Shown here: piece by piece, positions 45,891 to 55,092 of the stretch
Layout of the letters: every line of letters starts with the position of its first letter
Numbering within the stretch: the first letter of the stretch is position 1
Source of the DNA: Acidiferrobacteraceae bacterium
GTDB taxonomy: Bacteria > Pseudomonadota > Gammaproteobacteria > Arenicellales > UBA868
NCBI GenBank assembly: GCA_002724185.1
Contig: PBOB01000079.1
Coordinates: forward strand, 1 to 64,000
Length of the DNA stretch: 64,000 nt
Reading direction: 5' to 3'
Notes under the pieces: generated by a model
Seen by the model: only the letters and a program-made list of their open reading frames with translations
Database searches by the model: none
What the model was told of the DNA's origin: nothing
Program-made: the position numbers and the translations under genes

Positions 45891-46760
45891 ATGTCATTAA
45901 TTGATGGTCATCTTCACTTGTTCAGAGCAGCATCAACTCGATATCCTCGAACAATTTATCCTGGCCTTGCCGATGCTGAGCTTGATGTTCCAGCCGAGAG
46001 ATTGATTTCACTGATGGATAGCACGGGCGTCGAGAAGGCAGTAGTGGTGCCGCTTGGCCCTGAGGATCATTACTTGGCCGAGATTATAAGTGATTACCCA
46101 GGTCGATTCGCTGGAGTAGGCGTCTATGACCCCAAGGCAGCTGATCAAGCCAAGAATCTAGATGAGAGGATTAAAGCAAGTAAGATACAAGGAATACGCA
46201 TTGGCGAAGTAGATAATCAGTTAGAAACAACAAAAGATCCGACACAATATTCGATGTTTCCGTTATTACAAGCCATGGAAGAGAGAAACCTCCGAGTCTG
46301 GTTCTACGCAGAGGCTGCGCAGGTACTGTTATTAGAAAAAGCACTCAATCTACTACCAGATCTCATCGTCGTTTTAAATCACTGCGGATTCATGGTTTCC
46401 CTAAATAATCTAGGAATTGATGAAAATAGTAGACCACATTTTACGAGTGACATCCCACCTTTAACGTTGGACTTACTCGGACGCCTTGCCAAACGTGCCA
46501 ATACATATATCCATTTTTCTGGGCAATATGCTTTTAGTCATGAGCCTTATCCATATCAAGATATGCTTCCTGTAGCAAAGTTTATTTACGACAAATTTGG
46601 AGCAGACCGAATGATATGGGCATCAGATTTCCCATGGATTGCGGAAGAGCCTGGCTATCAGGAACAGCTAATGCTCGTGGATTATCTACTACCAGGCATT
46701 ACACAAACTGAAAAGCAACAAATTATGGGAGGAACAGCTTCTTCACTTTTTTACTTCTAG
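45891..46760 (+). CDS. Amidohydrolase-2 family TIM-barrel protein
   Basis: The 289-aa protein opens with the metal motif HxH (DGHLHLF) and later shows NHCG near 162 and WASDFPW near 240, which match the amidohydrolase-2 family that includes decarboxylases and lactone or amide hydrolases. CGGAGAAT precedes ATG 45891. Its last 18 bases overlap the converging alpha/beta hydrolase gene. Substrate unknown; association with an opp transporter hints at a peptide- or amide-derived compound. Confidence 0.82.
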   Translation: MSLIDGHLHLFRAASTRYPRTIYPGLADAELDVPAERLISLMDSTGVEKAVVVPLGPEDHYLAEIISDYPGRFAGVGVYDPKAADQAKNLDERIKASKIQGIRIGEVDNQLETTKDPTQYSMFPLLQAMEERNLRVWFYAEAAQVLLLEKALNLLPDLIVVLNHCGFMVSLNNLGIDENSRPHFTSDIPPLTLDLLGRLAKRANTYIHFSGQYAFSHEPYPYQDMLPVAKFIYDKFGADRMIWASDFPWIAEEPGYQEQLMLVDYLLPGITQTEKQQIMGGTASSLFYF

Positions 46761-47435
46761 CTGCTCTCTCTCTTCATCTGTAATGGCTTCACGTAGCGCG
46801 TTATCCTGCCATTTCACATGAGAAGGAACAAGATAACGCTGCAAGAAAATCGTCATGTCACCAATAAGATGAGCGTGATTCTGAATTAGCTCCGGTCCAT
46901 GATTAGTAGAAGCCACGGATGCCCAGAGCTTGCTTGGACCCAAGTTTTCAAAAATGCGTCGTGCTTGGCTGGTGTGGTTATCATCGCCCGTGCTAGAAAT
47001 CATGAGATACGCGGTGTTTTTACTGGAAACAGCCGATGAAACCGGAACAGTACTGGGTAAAACGGGTGAAATTGCAATATGAACCAATGGTGAATACTGC
47101 TCACCCATTGAACAAAGAATTCCGGCAACGCTACCGTATGTACATACAGCAACTGGGCCCCAAACAGTCTGAACTTCTCTTAACAAGGCTGGAGCATCTA
47201 TTTGTAAGGTTTCTGAATCAGGTTCTCCATCAGAGAATCCGTGCCCGCGTAGCTCTACATTAATAACACGAAAACTGCCTTCAGCAAGCTTCTGATCCAA
47301 TCCATGCCACGCATCCAGATCCTCTCCATAATCATGCAACATCACTACTGGAGCGCCGCGAGCTGGCCACTCATAGCCACGCAGCACAATACCACTATCA
47401 AGCACTATTTCTATACTTACTGGTTCAATTTTCAT
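46743..47435 (-). CDS. Alpha/beta-hydrolase-fold protein with a degenerate nucleophile
   Basis: The 230-aa protein has the fold markers LHDYGEDLDAWHG and VINVELRGHGFSDGE, but the nucleophile elbow (usually GxSxG) reads C-T-Y-G-S-V-A-G, with Tyr at the expected Ser position. It may be a pseudoenzyme or use the next Ser. The C-terminal His region TNHGPELI is present. It overlaps the oppD stop by 4 bases, so it is translationally coupled to that operon, and converges with the amidohydrolase. Confidence 0.72.
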   Translation of the reverse strand: MKIEPVSIEIVLDSGIVLRGYEWPARGAPVVMLHDYGEDLDAWHGLDQKLAEGSFRVINVELRGHGFSDGEPDSETLQIDAPALLREVQTVWGPVAVCTYGSVAGILCSMGEQYSPLVHIAISPVLPSTVPVSSAVSSKNTAYLMISSTGDDNHTSQARRIFENLGPSKLWASVASTNHGPELIQNHAHLIGDMTIFLQRYLVPSHVKWQDNALREAITDEEREQLEVKK

Positions 47436-48421
47436 GTTATCAGTGGTTGTGGATTAAAACATCGCAATTTACCTTCGCCACTTCCTTCGAGTAACGGACG
47501 CGACTCCCAGCACTCTTCAAGAGCATGAACGCATCGCGGTGCAAATTCACACCCTGGTGGAGGAACTTGAGGAGGTGGCACTCTACCGGGAATAGCATGG
47601 AGCGATCCTCGCCGAGCCGTAATATCCGGGATAGCACCAAGCAACCCTTGTGTGTAGGGATGTTGAGGTTTGTCAAACAATGTCTGAACTGATGCTTCCT
47701 CAACAATCTCACCTGCGTACATCACAGCAACGCGATCTGCAACCTCAGCCACCACAGCCAGATCATGCGTGATTAATAACATGCCCATTTTTTGCTCGCG
47801 CTGTCTTTCTCTAAGCCGCTCAAGTATTTGCGCCTGGACCGTCACGTCTAGTGCAGTTGTTGGCTCATCTGCAATTAAAACTGCTGGATTTAAGGCAGTT
47901 GCTAATGCAATCATTACCCTTTGTCGCATACCTCCAGATAATTCATGTGGATAACTCTTCAACCGCTGACGAGCATTAGGTAATTGTGCTGCTTCCAACG
48001 CATCGACAGCCATATTTTCTGCTTCACTGGAGCCTACGTTTCGATGTACGCGAATTATCTCTGTTAAGAGACTGCCGATAGTAAAAACAGGATCCAATGA
48101 AGTTATTGGATCCTGAAAAATCATTGAAATCTCATCTGACCTTAATCGTCGCATATCGCTGGCGCTCAACTTTAAAAGATCCTGTCCGCGAAAAAGAATT
48201 TCACCATTTGTTACCTGTGCAACGTCCGTGGGAAGCAACCCCATAACTGAAAGCGCTGTTATAGATTTGCCACAACCACTTTCTCCAACAAGACACAAGA
48301 TCTCGTTCGAACAAACAGATAAAGATAATCCCTTAACCACATCAAAGTACGAGCCTTCACTATAGATTGATATGCGCAGATCGTGAATCTGTATCAGATT
48401 GTCTTGGATCTCTTCCTTCAT
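47432..48421 (-). CDS. Oligopeptide ABC transporter ATP-binding protein, OppD-like
   Basis: The 329-aa ATPase has Walker A VGESGCGKS (near residue 41), LSGGMRQR, Walker B VLIADEPTTALD and the THDLAVVAEVADRVAVMYAG segment with the family's C-terminal cysteine motif CEFAPRCVHALEECW. It follows oppB by 71 bases. It pairs with OppF (44744) to form the heterodimeric ATPase; the translational overlap continues to the alpha/beta hydrolase. Confidence 0.93.
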   Translation of the reverse strand: MKEEIQDNLIQIHDLRISIYSEGSYFDVVKGLSLSVCSNEILCLVGESGCGKSITALSVMGLLPTDVAQVTNGEILFRGQDLLKLSASDMRRLRSDEISMIFQDPITSLDPVFTIGSLLTEIIRVHRNVGSSEAENMAVDALEAAQLPNARQRLKSYPHELSGGMRQRVMIALATALNPAVLIADEPTTALDVTVQAQILERLRERQREQKMGMLLITHDLAVVAEVADRVAVMYAGEIVEEASVQTLFDKPQHPYTQGLLGAIPDITARRGSLHAIPGRVPPPQVPPPGCEFAPRCVHALEECWESRPLLEGSGEGKLRCFNPQPLIT

Positions 48422-48492
48422 TAAGCTATCGAACTGTCCAATATGAAAATTGTGTTAAGCACTAAGAGTGGTACCTAGGCGATACAGTTCAA

Positions 48493-49413
48493 CTACCTCG
48501 ACCGCCTTAATCTGGGATTAGCTAGCGTATAACCCGTGTCCGCAAGCCAGTTGCCTAAAACTACCAATACTACCAAAACAAGAGAAAAGAACTGCGCAAC
48601 AGGGTAATCGCGGCGTAAAACAGCCGTCACGAGGGCTTGGCCAATACCAGGCCAGCTAAAAATCTGTTCGACAATAAGCGCGTAACCAACAATCTGGCCG
48701 ATCCTAAGGCCAGCCAATGAAATAATGGGTATCATGGCATTTCTTAATACATGCTTACCCATTACGCGCCATTCTGACAAGCCTCCCGCCCTCAAGGTTC
48801 TAACAAAATCATTATTCTGATTCTCAATCATAGCTGAACGCGTCATACGGACCGTTAACGCGATCCCCTCAAAAGCGAGAACAATAGCTGGTAGTATCAG
48901 CTGCTTACCACTACAACATCCAGCAGCCGGCAATATTCGAAATGTTGACGCAAAAAGCCAGATTGCAAGTAATGCTAGCCAAAAATTGGGTATAGCCATC
49001 CCAGCTATAGAAAAGGACATAATGCCATGGTCAGCCCAACTGTTACGCCTCAACGAGGCCAGTACACCCAGGGGGACTCCAATCAAAAACACTAAAGCGA
49101 AAGCAGCACCTCCCAGCACCAAACTATTCTTACCGTGCTCCTTCAACATCTCCACTAAAGAAGCATTATTTGTGATCGAGTGACCGGGGTCACCCTTTAG
49201 GATTTTGCCCATATAAGCAAAATATTGGAGATAAATGGGCTTGTCCAATCCAATCCGAGCTCGAAATTCTTCACGGAACTCTTCTGTTGCAGAGCCTGGC
49301 AAAGCCGCAGCGGTGGCGTCACCACCTGAAAGTCGGATCGCATAGAAAACAGCAACCGAGCTAATGAGTAACACAATTAGCATGTAGCCCAACCCTCCTA
49401 AGACTCGCCTCAT
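48493..49413 (-). CDS. Oligopeptide ABC transporter permease, OppB-like
   Basis: The 306-aa membrane protein begins MRRVLGGLGYMLIVLLISSVAVF and has the GIGLDKPIYLQYF-like segment after the first helix, the usual EAA motif (TLRAGGLSEWRVMGKHVLRNAMIP, about residues 205-228) and the final RDYPVAQFFSLVLVV. It overlaps the upstream oppC by 4 bases. Confidence 0.92.
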   Translation of the reverse strand: MRRVLGGLGYMLIVLLISSVAVFYAIRLSGGDATAAALPGSATEEFREEFRARIGLDKPIYLQYFAYMGKILKGDPGHSITNNASLVEMLKEHGKNSLVLGGAAFALVFLIGVPLGVLASLRRNSWADHGIMSFSIAGMAIPNFWLALLAIWLFASTFRILPAAGCCSGKQLILPAIVLAFEGIALTVRMTRSAMIENQNNDFVRTLRAGGLSEWRVMGKHVLRNAMIPIISLAGLRIGQIVGYALIVEQIFSWPGIGQALVTAVLRRDYPVAQFFSLVLVVLVVLGNWLADTGYTLANPRLRRSR

Positions 49414-50357
49414 TTCAGCTTCTTACGCCCCCTTTCATGCCTAAGACGTGGATCAAAATGATCTCTCAGACCATCTCCGATCATGCTTACTGCCAACACT
49501 AATACAACTATACCAACTCCTGGGACGGTCGCCTCCCAATGATTGATCCGAAGAAAGCCTCGACCATCCGCTATCATCTTTCCAAGACTAGGTAGAGGCG
49601 GTTGAGCGCCTAGCCCTATAAAAGACAAGGCGGCTTCAGCGATCACTGCAACAGCAATTAGATAAGATGCCATAATTAGAGCTGGAGCGAGCACGTTGGG
49701 AAGCAGATGGCGCCACATAATGCGAAATCTTGATACGCCTGCTGCACGCGCCGCCTCAACAAATTCCCTCTCTTTCAAAACCACGACCTCTCCTCGGACA
49801 ACACGCGTTATCGCAGCAACATTAACAATTCCTACAGCAAGTATTACAGGAAACAGTCCCTCGCCAAGCCCGCCGACCAGAAGAACCGCAACAAGAATAA
49901 GAGGAAAACCCCATATAAAGTCAGTTGAGGACCTAACAACACGATCTGTTGAGCCCCCCACATAACCGCCGATCATTCCTAACGCTACACCAACTAACAA
50001 TGAGAGCGCCGTAACAGCCGCTGCCACAAAAAGTGACACTCTAAAACCCACAAAAAGGCGTATTGCCATATCACGCCCAAAAGCATCTGTACCGAGAAGG
50101 TAACCCTTATATAGTGGCGGTTTGTGGGCGTTTCTTAACGATTGGCGAGCATAGTCAGCATCATAAAACAATGGTCCTAGAAGAGCTAAACCCAACACTA
50201 CTAGTCCCAAAATCACACCGGTTAAAAGCATTTTGTTACGAAATACCGACTGGAATCTCTTCCGCCATGGGTTAGCCCGAAGAGTTTCTTCGTGGACTAT
50301 TAGTTCCTGCTCCCATTGGATTGCGCGAGTGAACAGCGATTTGTCAGAAGTATTCAA
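49410..50357 (-). CDS. Oligopeptide ABC transporter permease, OppC-like
   Basis: The 315-aa protein has the N-terminal cytoplasmic segment, a membrane helix near 52-74 and the LLGTDAFGRDMAIRL motif, followed by the EAA loop AARAAGVSRFRIMWRHLLPNV. It is the first gene of the leftward oppC-oppB-oppD-hydrolase operon; its ATG is at 50357. Confidence 0.92.
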   Translation of the reverse strand: MNTSDKSLFTRAIQWEQELIVHEETLRANPWRKRFQSVFRNKMLLTGVILGLVVLGLALLGPLFYDADYARQSLRNAHKPPLYKGYLLGTDAFGRDMAIRLFVGFRVSLFVAAAVTALSLLVGVALGMIGGYVGGSTDRVVRSSTDFIWGFPLILVAVLLVGGLGEGLFPVILAVGIVNVAAITRVVRGEVVVLKEREFVEAARAAGVSRFRIMWRHLLPNVLAPALIMASYLIAVAVIAEAALSFIGLGAQPPLPSLGKMIADGRGFLRINHWEATVPGVGIVVLVLAVSMIGDGLRDHFDPRLRHERGRKKLK

Positions 50358-50726
50358 TGTTTCGACACAGTCTCCCGGCTATACTCTATCGTTCCTAAAT
50401 CAATAATTAGGCGATGGCCATAAATGATATAACATATAGATATCTAGTCCATATAACCAACACATTCTATTGTGACGTCTCACACCTTGCCACTGTCAAC
50501 CGCAACGTTACAAGAATCGTCAACTTTGCGCAACGCCTTCAGAGCAATAGGATAACTACAATTACAATTCAAGGATTATTACTAGATCTAAAGAGCTGCC
50601 TCAGCAACATTGTTTACTCTGACTCAAAGAGCTCTACTATAAGGGTGTCGCATTATAGATCCCGTCGGTACAATACCATGATACATCCAGACTCCCAGAC
50701 ACCGTAAAAACGCCCCACATTAAATC
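50358..50726. other. Divergent spacer between oppC and the aminotransferase
   Basis: This 369-base spacer holds no convincing gene; a 97-codon rightward ORF at 50414 has no recognisable features. A weak rightward sigma-70-like pair (TTTACT at 50613-50618 and TACTAT at 50635-50640, spacer 16) lies before the aminotransferase, and the oppC promoter is expected in the left half. Confidence 0.4.
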
Positions 50727-51884
50727 ATGTTGAGAGAACTACGCCGTACTATTGAAGAAATGCCTATCTCCCAGATTCGAGAGATCGCTAATGATGCGAT
50801 CGGACTCGAAGATATGATACCGCTTTGGTTTGGGGAGCCTGACATAGCCACACCGGACTTCATTTACAATACTGCTATTGAGGCGATGAAGGCAGGACAC
50901 ACTTTCTACACACCGAACCGGGGCATCCCAGAACTACGTGATGCAATCTCCAGCTACACCAAACAATTGTATAACATTCCGATAGATCCGGATCGTGTTA
51001 CGGTAACAGCCTCTGGAATGAGCGGCATCATGATTAGCAACCAACTCCTAGTTGAACCTGGAACAAATGTTGTTTGTCCTGTGCCTCTTTGGCCGAATAT
51101 CCGGGGAACAATCGATATTTTAGGAGGTGAGTTTCGGGCAGTACCTCTCCGACTAATCAACAAATCATGGGAACTCGACCTTGATCAGCTTTTCCAATCA
51201 GTGGATCAACAAACGCGTGCCATTTTTATTAATTCGCCGAATAACCCCACTGGTTGGATCATGTCTAGCGACCAACAACAAGCCTTACTTAAATTCTGCC
51301 GAGACCGTGGCCTTTGGTTAATCGCTGATGAAGTGTACGCTCGCATAGTTTATGGGATGCGACATGCGCCTTCTTTCCTGGAGCACTCGGATCCCGAAGA
51401 TCGCCTAATCATAATAAATAGCTTTTCGAAACCTTGGGCAATGACCGGTTGGCGACTAGGCTGGCTGATCACGCCTAAGAGATTCGGAAAGACTCTTGAG
51501 ATGATGAATGAATTTAATTTCGCTGGTGCGGCAACCTTTACTCAGATGGCAGGAATTACCGCCCTCAGACATGGTGAGGCATTTCTGACGGATCAAATTA
51601 AACGCTATGAAGATGCGCGCGACCTTGTCTATGAGCGGTTTTCTACACACCCAAAAATAACAATGGGCTGGCCCGAAGGAGCTTTCTATGCGTTCTTCTC
51701 GGTAGCTGGTATGACAAACGGACTCGCTTTTTGTCGAAAGTTAGTCCAAGAAGCGCGAGTAGGCCTTGTTCCTGGAACAACTTTTGCTGCGCCGGAAGAA
51801 GGCTGGCTCCGATTATGTTTTGCCAACAGCCTGGAAACTCTCAATACAGCTATTGACCGACTGGAAGAGCATTTAGATAAATGA
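50727..51884 (+). CDS. PLP-dependent class I/II aminotransferase
   Basis: The 385-aa protein belongs to the aspartate aminotransferase fold type I. The Schiff-base Lys lies in INSFSKPWAMTGWRLGW, and INSPNNPTGW plus IADEVYARIVYG are conserved. The C-terminal Arg contact (LRLCFANS) is present. Keto-acid specificity is unknown. It is convergent with fbiC, which ends 12 bases beyond its stop. Confidence 0.92.
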   Translation: MLRELRRTIEEMPISQIREIANDAIGLEDMIPLWFGEPDIATPDFIYNTAIEAMKAGHTFYTPNRGIPELRDAISSYTKQLYNIPIDPDRVTVTASGMSGIMISNQLLVEPGTNVVCPVPLWPNIRGTIDILGGEFRAVPLRLINKSWELDLDQLFQSVDQQTRAIFINSPNNPTGWIMSSDQQQALLKFCRDRGLWLIADEVYARIVYGMRHAPSFLEHSDPEDRLIIINSFSKPWAMTGWRLGWLITPKRFGKTLEMMNEFNFAGAATFTQMAGITALRHGEAFLTDQIKRYEDARDLVYERFSTHPKITMGWPEGAFYAFFSVAGMTNGLAFCRKLVQEARVGLVPGTTFAAPEEGWLRLCFANSLETLNTAIDRLEEHLDK

Positions 51885-51896
51885 CAAAAGATCTGC

Positions 51897-54353
51897 CTAA
51901 TTTGCTCTAATGATCCGAGATGATTTAGCAGATGGCGTTTTGGTGATATGAAGTAAATCACTATATCTTGTCCCCGTTTTTTCGTACGAAATATCGTCTA
52001 TGGGTGGCGCATTGTAAGATTTTTCAGATCGGCCAATTTGAGGAACACCGTAGGTAGGAGTCCTTTGCTTTGATGAACGTCCAGCGCGCCTAATCAGATC
52101 ATCCATGCCCTCTGGCAACAACTCCTGACCATTTTGATTTCCAGCAGCGCGAGAAATTGACTCATTCATCAATGTCCCCCCTAGATCATTGGCGCCCGAT
52201 TTAAGGCACTCTACGACTCCTGCCTCACCCATCTTGGTCCAAGAAGCCTGAATATTATGCACATACCGATAAAGTACAATCCGAGATACTGCATGCATCA
52301 AGATTGCCTCACGAAACGTAGGCCCTCTGCGACATTCTTGGTGATGATACATGGGCGCTTCTTGATGGATAAACGGAAGCGGCACAAATTCCGTAAAGCC
52401 ACCCGTCTCTCTCTGCAAGTTCCTAATGTGGATCAAATGACGAGCCCAATTAGAAGCATTATCTACATGGCCAAACATTATGGTTGCAGTGGTTGGTAAT
52501 CCTACCTTATGTGCTGTTTCAATAGTTTGTAGCCACTCAGTAGTCGTTATTTTGTCGGGACATATGATCTTTCTAACTTCATCGTCAAGAATTTCTGCTG
52601 CTGTTCCTGGCAATGTCGACAAACCAGCATGCCTCAAAGCAATCAAGAACTCAGCAGTTGATATTCCAAGAGTTTGCGCACCTTGGGTTACTTCAAGTGG
52701 AGAAAATGCATGTATATGAATATCGGGCACTTCACTTTTTATAGCTTTGCAGATTGATAGATATGTTTCACCGGTAAAACTAGGATGAATACCACCCTGC
52801 AGACAAACTTCTGTAGCTCCTCGAAGCCACGCCTCCCGACTTCGTCGACATATCTCTTCAAGATCTATGACATATGGATGATCTCGTGAACTTGTTCTCG
52901 GACTACCCTTTGAGAAAGCACAAAACCCGCATCGATAAGTGCATATATTAGTGTAATTGATATTTCGATTCACAACATAAGTGACAATATTTCCGTTGAT
53001 ATCAGTTCGAAGTTCATCCGCAAACTTGCATACCGAGACAAGCTCATCGCCGCGAGATCGAAATAACTGAACAATTTCGCTCTCTGTTAAATCTTTACCT
53101 CCTGACACAAGGTCAAATACCCGATGCAACGCACTGCTCTTGGAGTGTGTTTTAAGAGCTGGGATCGTAAATGGAACATCAGAAATTTTCCCTGCAATCC
53201 AATTATCAGTCCGAGGCCAACCATCGCTGTCCGAGCATTGATGAATATGTTTCGAAATGCTTGGCGACAGCCAGTGGCTCGCATGTTCAATATATTTCGG
53301 ATACACGGGCAGCCTCGGAATGAGAGTCTTGCCTGCGCTCTCTGTAGCGTTCCGTAATTGAGCAATTCTAGGCCAAGGGGCTTCTGGATTAACGTGATCC
53401 ACAGTTATTGGAGATACTCCCCCCCAATCATTTATCCCGGCGTCAATTAATTCCTGCTCTCTACCGGGAGAGAGGTTTGGCGGTGCTTGGATATTCATAT
53501 TCGGGCCGAATAAAATACGAGCCATCGAAATTGTCCAAATCAGCTCTTCTTGAGATGGCTCGGGAAAGTTAACCATAAGCGTATTTTTCTTTGCACGAAA
53601 AGGTTGAATTATCAGTTCCTGTATGTGCCCATAACGATCATTTAGACCCCTCAGTTGGAGCAAAGCATTAATGCGCTCCCCACGAGTTTCTCCAATACCT
53701 ATCAAAATACCTGTTGTGAATGGAATCCGAAGTTCTCCTGCTTGCTCTATATTCGCTAGACGGACTGTGGGGTGCTTGTCGGGTGAACCAAAATGAGGTC
53801 CGCCACGTTGGCACAAACGCTCGCTCGAAGACTCCAGCATAATCCCTTGGGACGCAGAGACTTCCCGGATTTCAGCCATTTCATCCCTCGATAAAATACC
53901 AGCATTAATATGTGGCAGAAGACCGGTCTGCTCAAATACCACTTTAGCTGACTTCTGCAAGTATTTGACTGTTGAACTAAATCCGAGCCGACTAAGTTCT
54001 TCTCGAGCTACACGATACCTAAGCTCTGGCTTATCGCCCAGAGTGAACAAAGCCTCATGACAGCCCAATGACTTACCCGAGGTTGCAATATTATGAACCT
54101 GCTCCTGAGACAGATAAACTTCGGAAAGCTCACGCGGGATTTTTGCAAAAGTACAGTAGTGGCATACATCACGGCACAATACCGTCAAAGGGATAAACAC
54201 TTTCGGAGAAAAAGTAATAAGCTGGCCATGACCTTCGTTTCGCAATATCCGACTCACTTGCGTCAAGAGAGCATCATTATCCAGATCTATTAGTTCTTCT
54301 GCTTCAGCTTGAGTTGGCCTTCGCTCCAAAAAGCAGTCTAGATCAATGCTCAT
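51897..54353 (-). CDS. fbiC: FO synthase FbiC (CofG-CofH fusion)
   Basis: FbiC makes the deazaflavin ring (FO) of coenzyme F420 from tyrosine and the pyrimidine 5-amino-6-ribitylaminouracil. The 818-aa protein contains two radical-SAM domains: the CofG half with C60-x3-C64-x2-C67 (CRDVCHYC) and the CofH half with C471-x3-C475-x2-C478 (CTYRCGFC). Both SAM/cluster motifs are intact and the order matches the actinobacterial fusion. Its ATG overlaps the cofC stop by 11 bases, so it is the last gene of the leftward F420 operon. The organism has no other F420 gene in view. Confidence 0.95.
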   Translation of the reverse strand: MSIDLDCFLERRPTQAEAEELIDLDNDALLTQVSRILRNEGHGQLITFSPKVFIPLTVLCRDVCHYCTFAKIPRELSEVYLSQEQVHNIATSGKSLGCHEALFTLGDKPELRYRVAREELSRLGFSSTVKYLQKSAKVVFEQTGLLPHINAGILSRDEMAEIREVSASQGIMLESSSERLCQRGGPHFGSPDKHPTVRLANIEQAGELRIPFTTGILIGIGETRGERINALLQLRGLNDRYGHIQELIIQPFRAKKNTLMVNFPEPSQEELIWTISMARILFGPNMNIQAPPNLSPGREQELIDAGINDWGGVSPITVDHVNPEAPWPRIAQLRNATESAGKTLIPRLPVYPKYIEHASHWLSPSISKHIHQCSDSDGWPRTDNWIAGKISDVPFTIPALKTHSKSSALHRVFDLVSGGKDLTESEIVQLFRSRGDELVSVCKFADELRTDINGNIVTYVVNRNINYTNICTYRCGFCAFSKGSPRTSSRDHPYVIDLEEICRRSREAWLRGATEVCLQGGIHPSFTGETYLSICKAIKSEVPDIHIHAFSPLEVTQGAQTLGISTAEFLIALRHAGLSTLPGTAAEILDDEVRKIICPDKITTTEWLQTIETAHKVGLPTTATIMFGHVDNASNWARHLIHIRNLQRETGGFTEFVPLPFIHQEAPMYHHQECRRGPTFREAILMHAVSRIVLYRYVHNIQASWTKMGEAGVVECLKSGANDLGGTLMNESISRAAGNQNGQELLPEGMDDLIRRAGRSSKQRTPTYGVPQIGRSEKSYNAPPIDDISYEKTGTRYSDLLHITKTPSAKSSRIIRAN

Positions 54354-55080
54354 AGTTCACCACCCCCAATCTAACTTGCTGACTTCCTGATGCCGCTAGA
54401 CTCCCACCGTCATAACCCCTATAAATTAGGTCTAATTGTGAGATAAATTCCTGAGTTTTTGAGCCACCTTCCATTGCTGCCAGTCGAAGAAGATCACTAG
54501 GCCAATCTACATCAAAACCAAGTCCAGGCAATTTTAGGATGTTCACACTAACACCAGACTGTTCTGCAGATTGGACATGAACTGCGAAACTGTTCTCTCC
54601 GAATTGGGGTCTAATAATCATTGGAATATTAGACATTATGCTATTTGTGCCAACTCCATCGCGAGAAGGTACAAGCGTAATACCATCGTTCGACAGTGAA
54701 AACTCAATCAACTGATTGACCTCCAAATGATCTAACAGTGGCACATCCGCTGGAATCGTAAAAAAATTATTGACCCCATTATGCGCAAGAAACTGAATCG
54801 CTTTGGTGATCGCATCATTAAGATTAGTTGGATTATTTTCTTCAAGCACTTGAACATCAAAATCATCTAGATACCTTCGGATTGCATTACAATTGGTGAT
54901 AACCAAGATCCCGCCCAACTGATGCACACCCAGTAAAACGTCCAGCACATCACTAACCATAGAAAGCGACAAATATCTGCGTTCGGCCGGAGAGAGGATA
55001 GCCGATAACCGACTATTGGACGTCTCTACTGACTTCAAAGGCAACACTACCCATGGTCTATGTTGATCGCTATTTTGCAT
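54343..55080 (-). CDS. cofC: CofC/FbiD-like guanylyltransferase
   Basis: CofC activates 2-phospholactate, phosphoenolpyruvate or 3-phosphoglycerate with GTP to the precursor used by CofD. The 245-aa protein has the nucleotidyltransferase start WVVLPLKSVETSNSRL (in place of a longer LxxGxGxR motif) and the metal-binding TIPADVPLLDHL near residue 100. The identity rests on this weak family pattern and on the tight operon position between CofD and FbiC. Which three-carbon acid it uses cannot be read here. Confidence 0.85.
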   Translation of the reverse strand: MQNSDQHRPWVVLPLKSVETSNSRLSAILSPAERRYLSLSMVSDVLDVLLGVHQLGGILVITNCNAIRRYLDDFDVQVLEENNPTNLNDAITKAIQFLAHNGVNNFFTIPADVPLLDHLEVNQLIEFSLSNDGITLVPSRDGVGTNSIMSNIPMIIRPQFGENSFAVHVQSAEQSGVSVNILKLPGLGFDVDWPSDLLRLAAMEGGSKTQEFISQLDLIYRGYDGGSLAASGSQQVRLGVVNYEH

Positions 55081-55092
55081 GAATAAATTAAA

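Noticed and set aside
50414-50707. 97-codon ORF in the oppC-aminotransferase spacer
   Set aside because: No ribosome site, no family features; treated as spacer.
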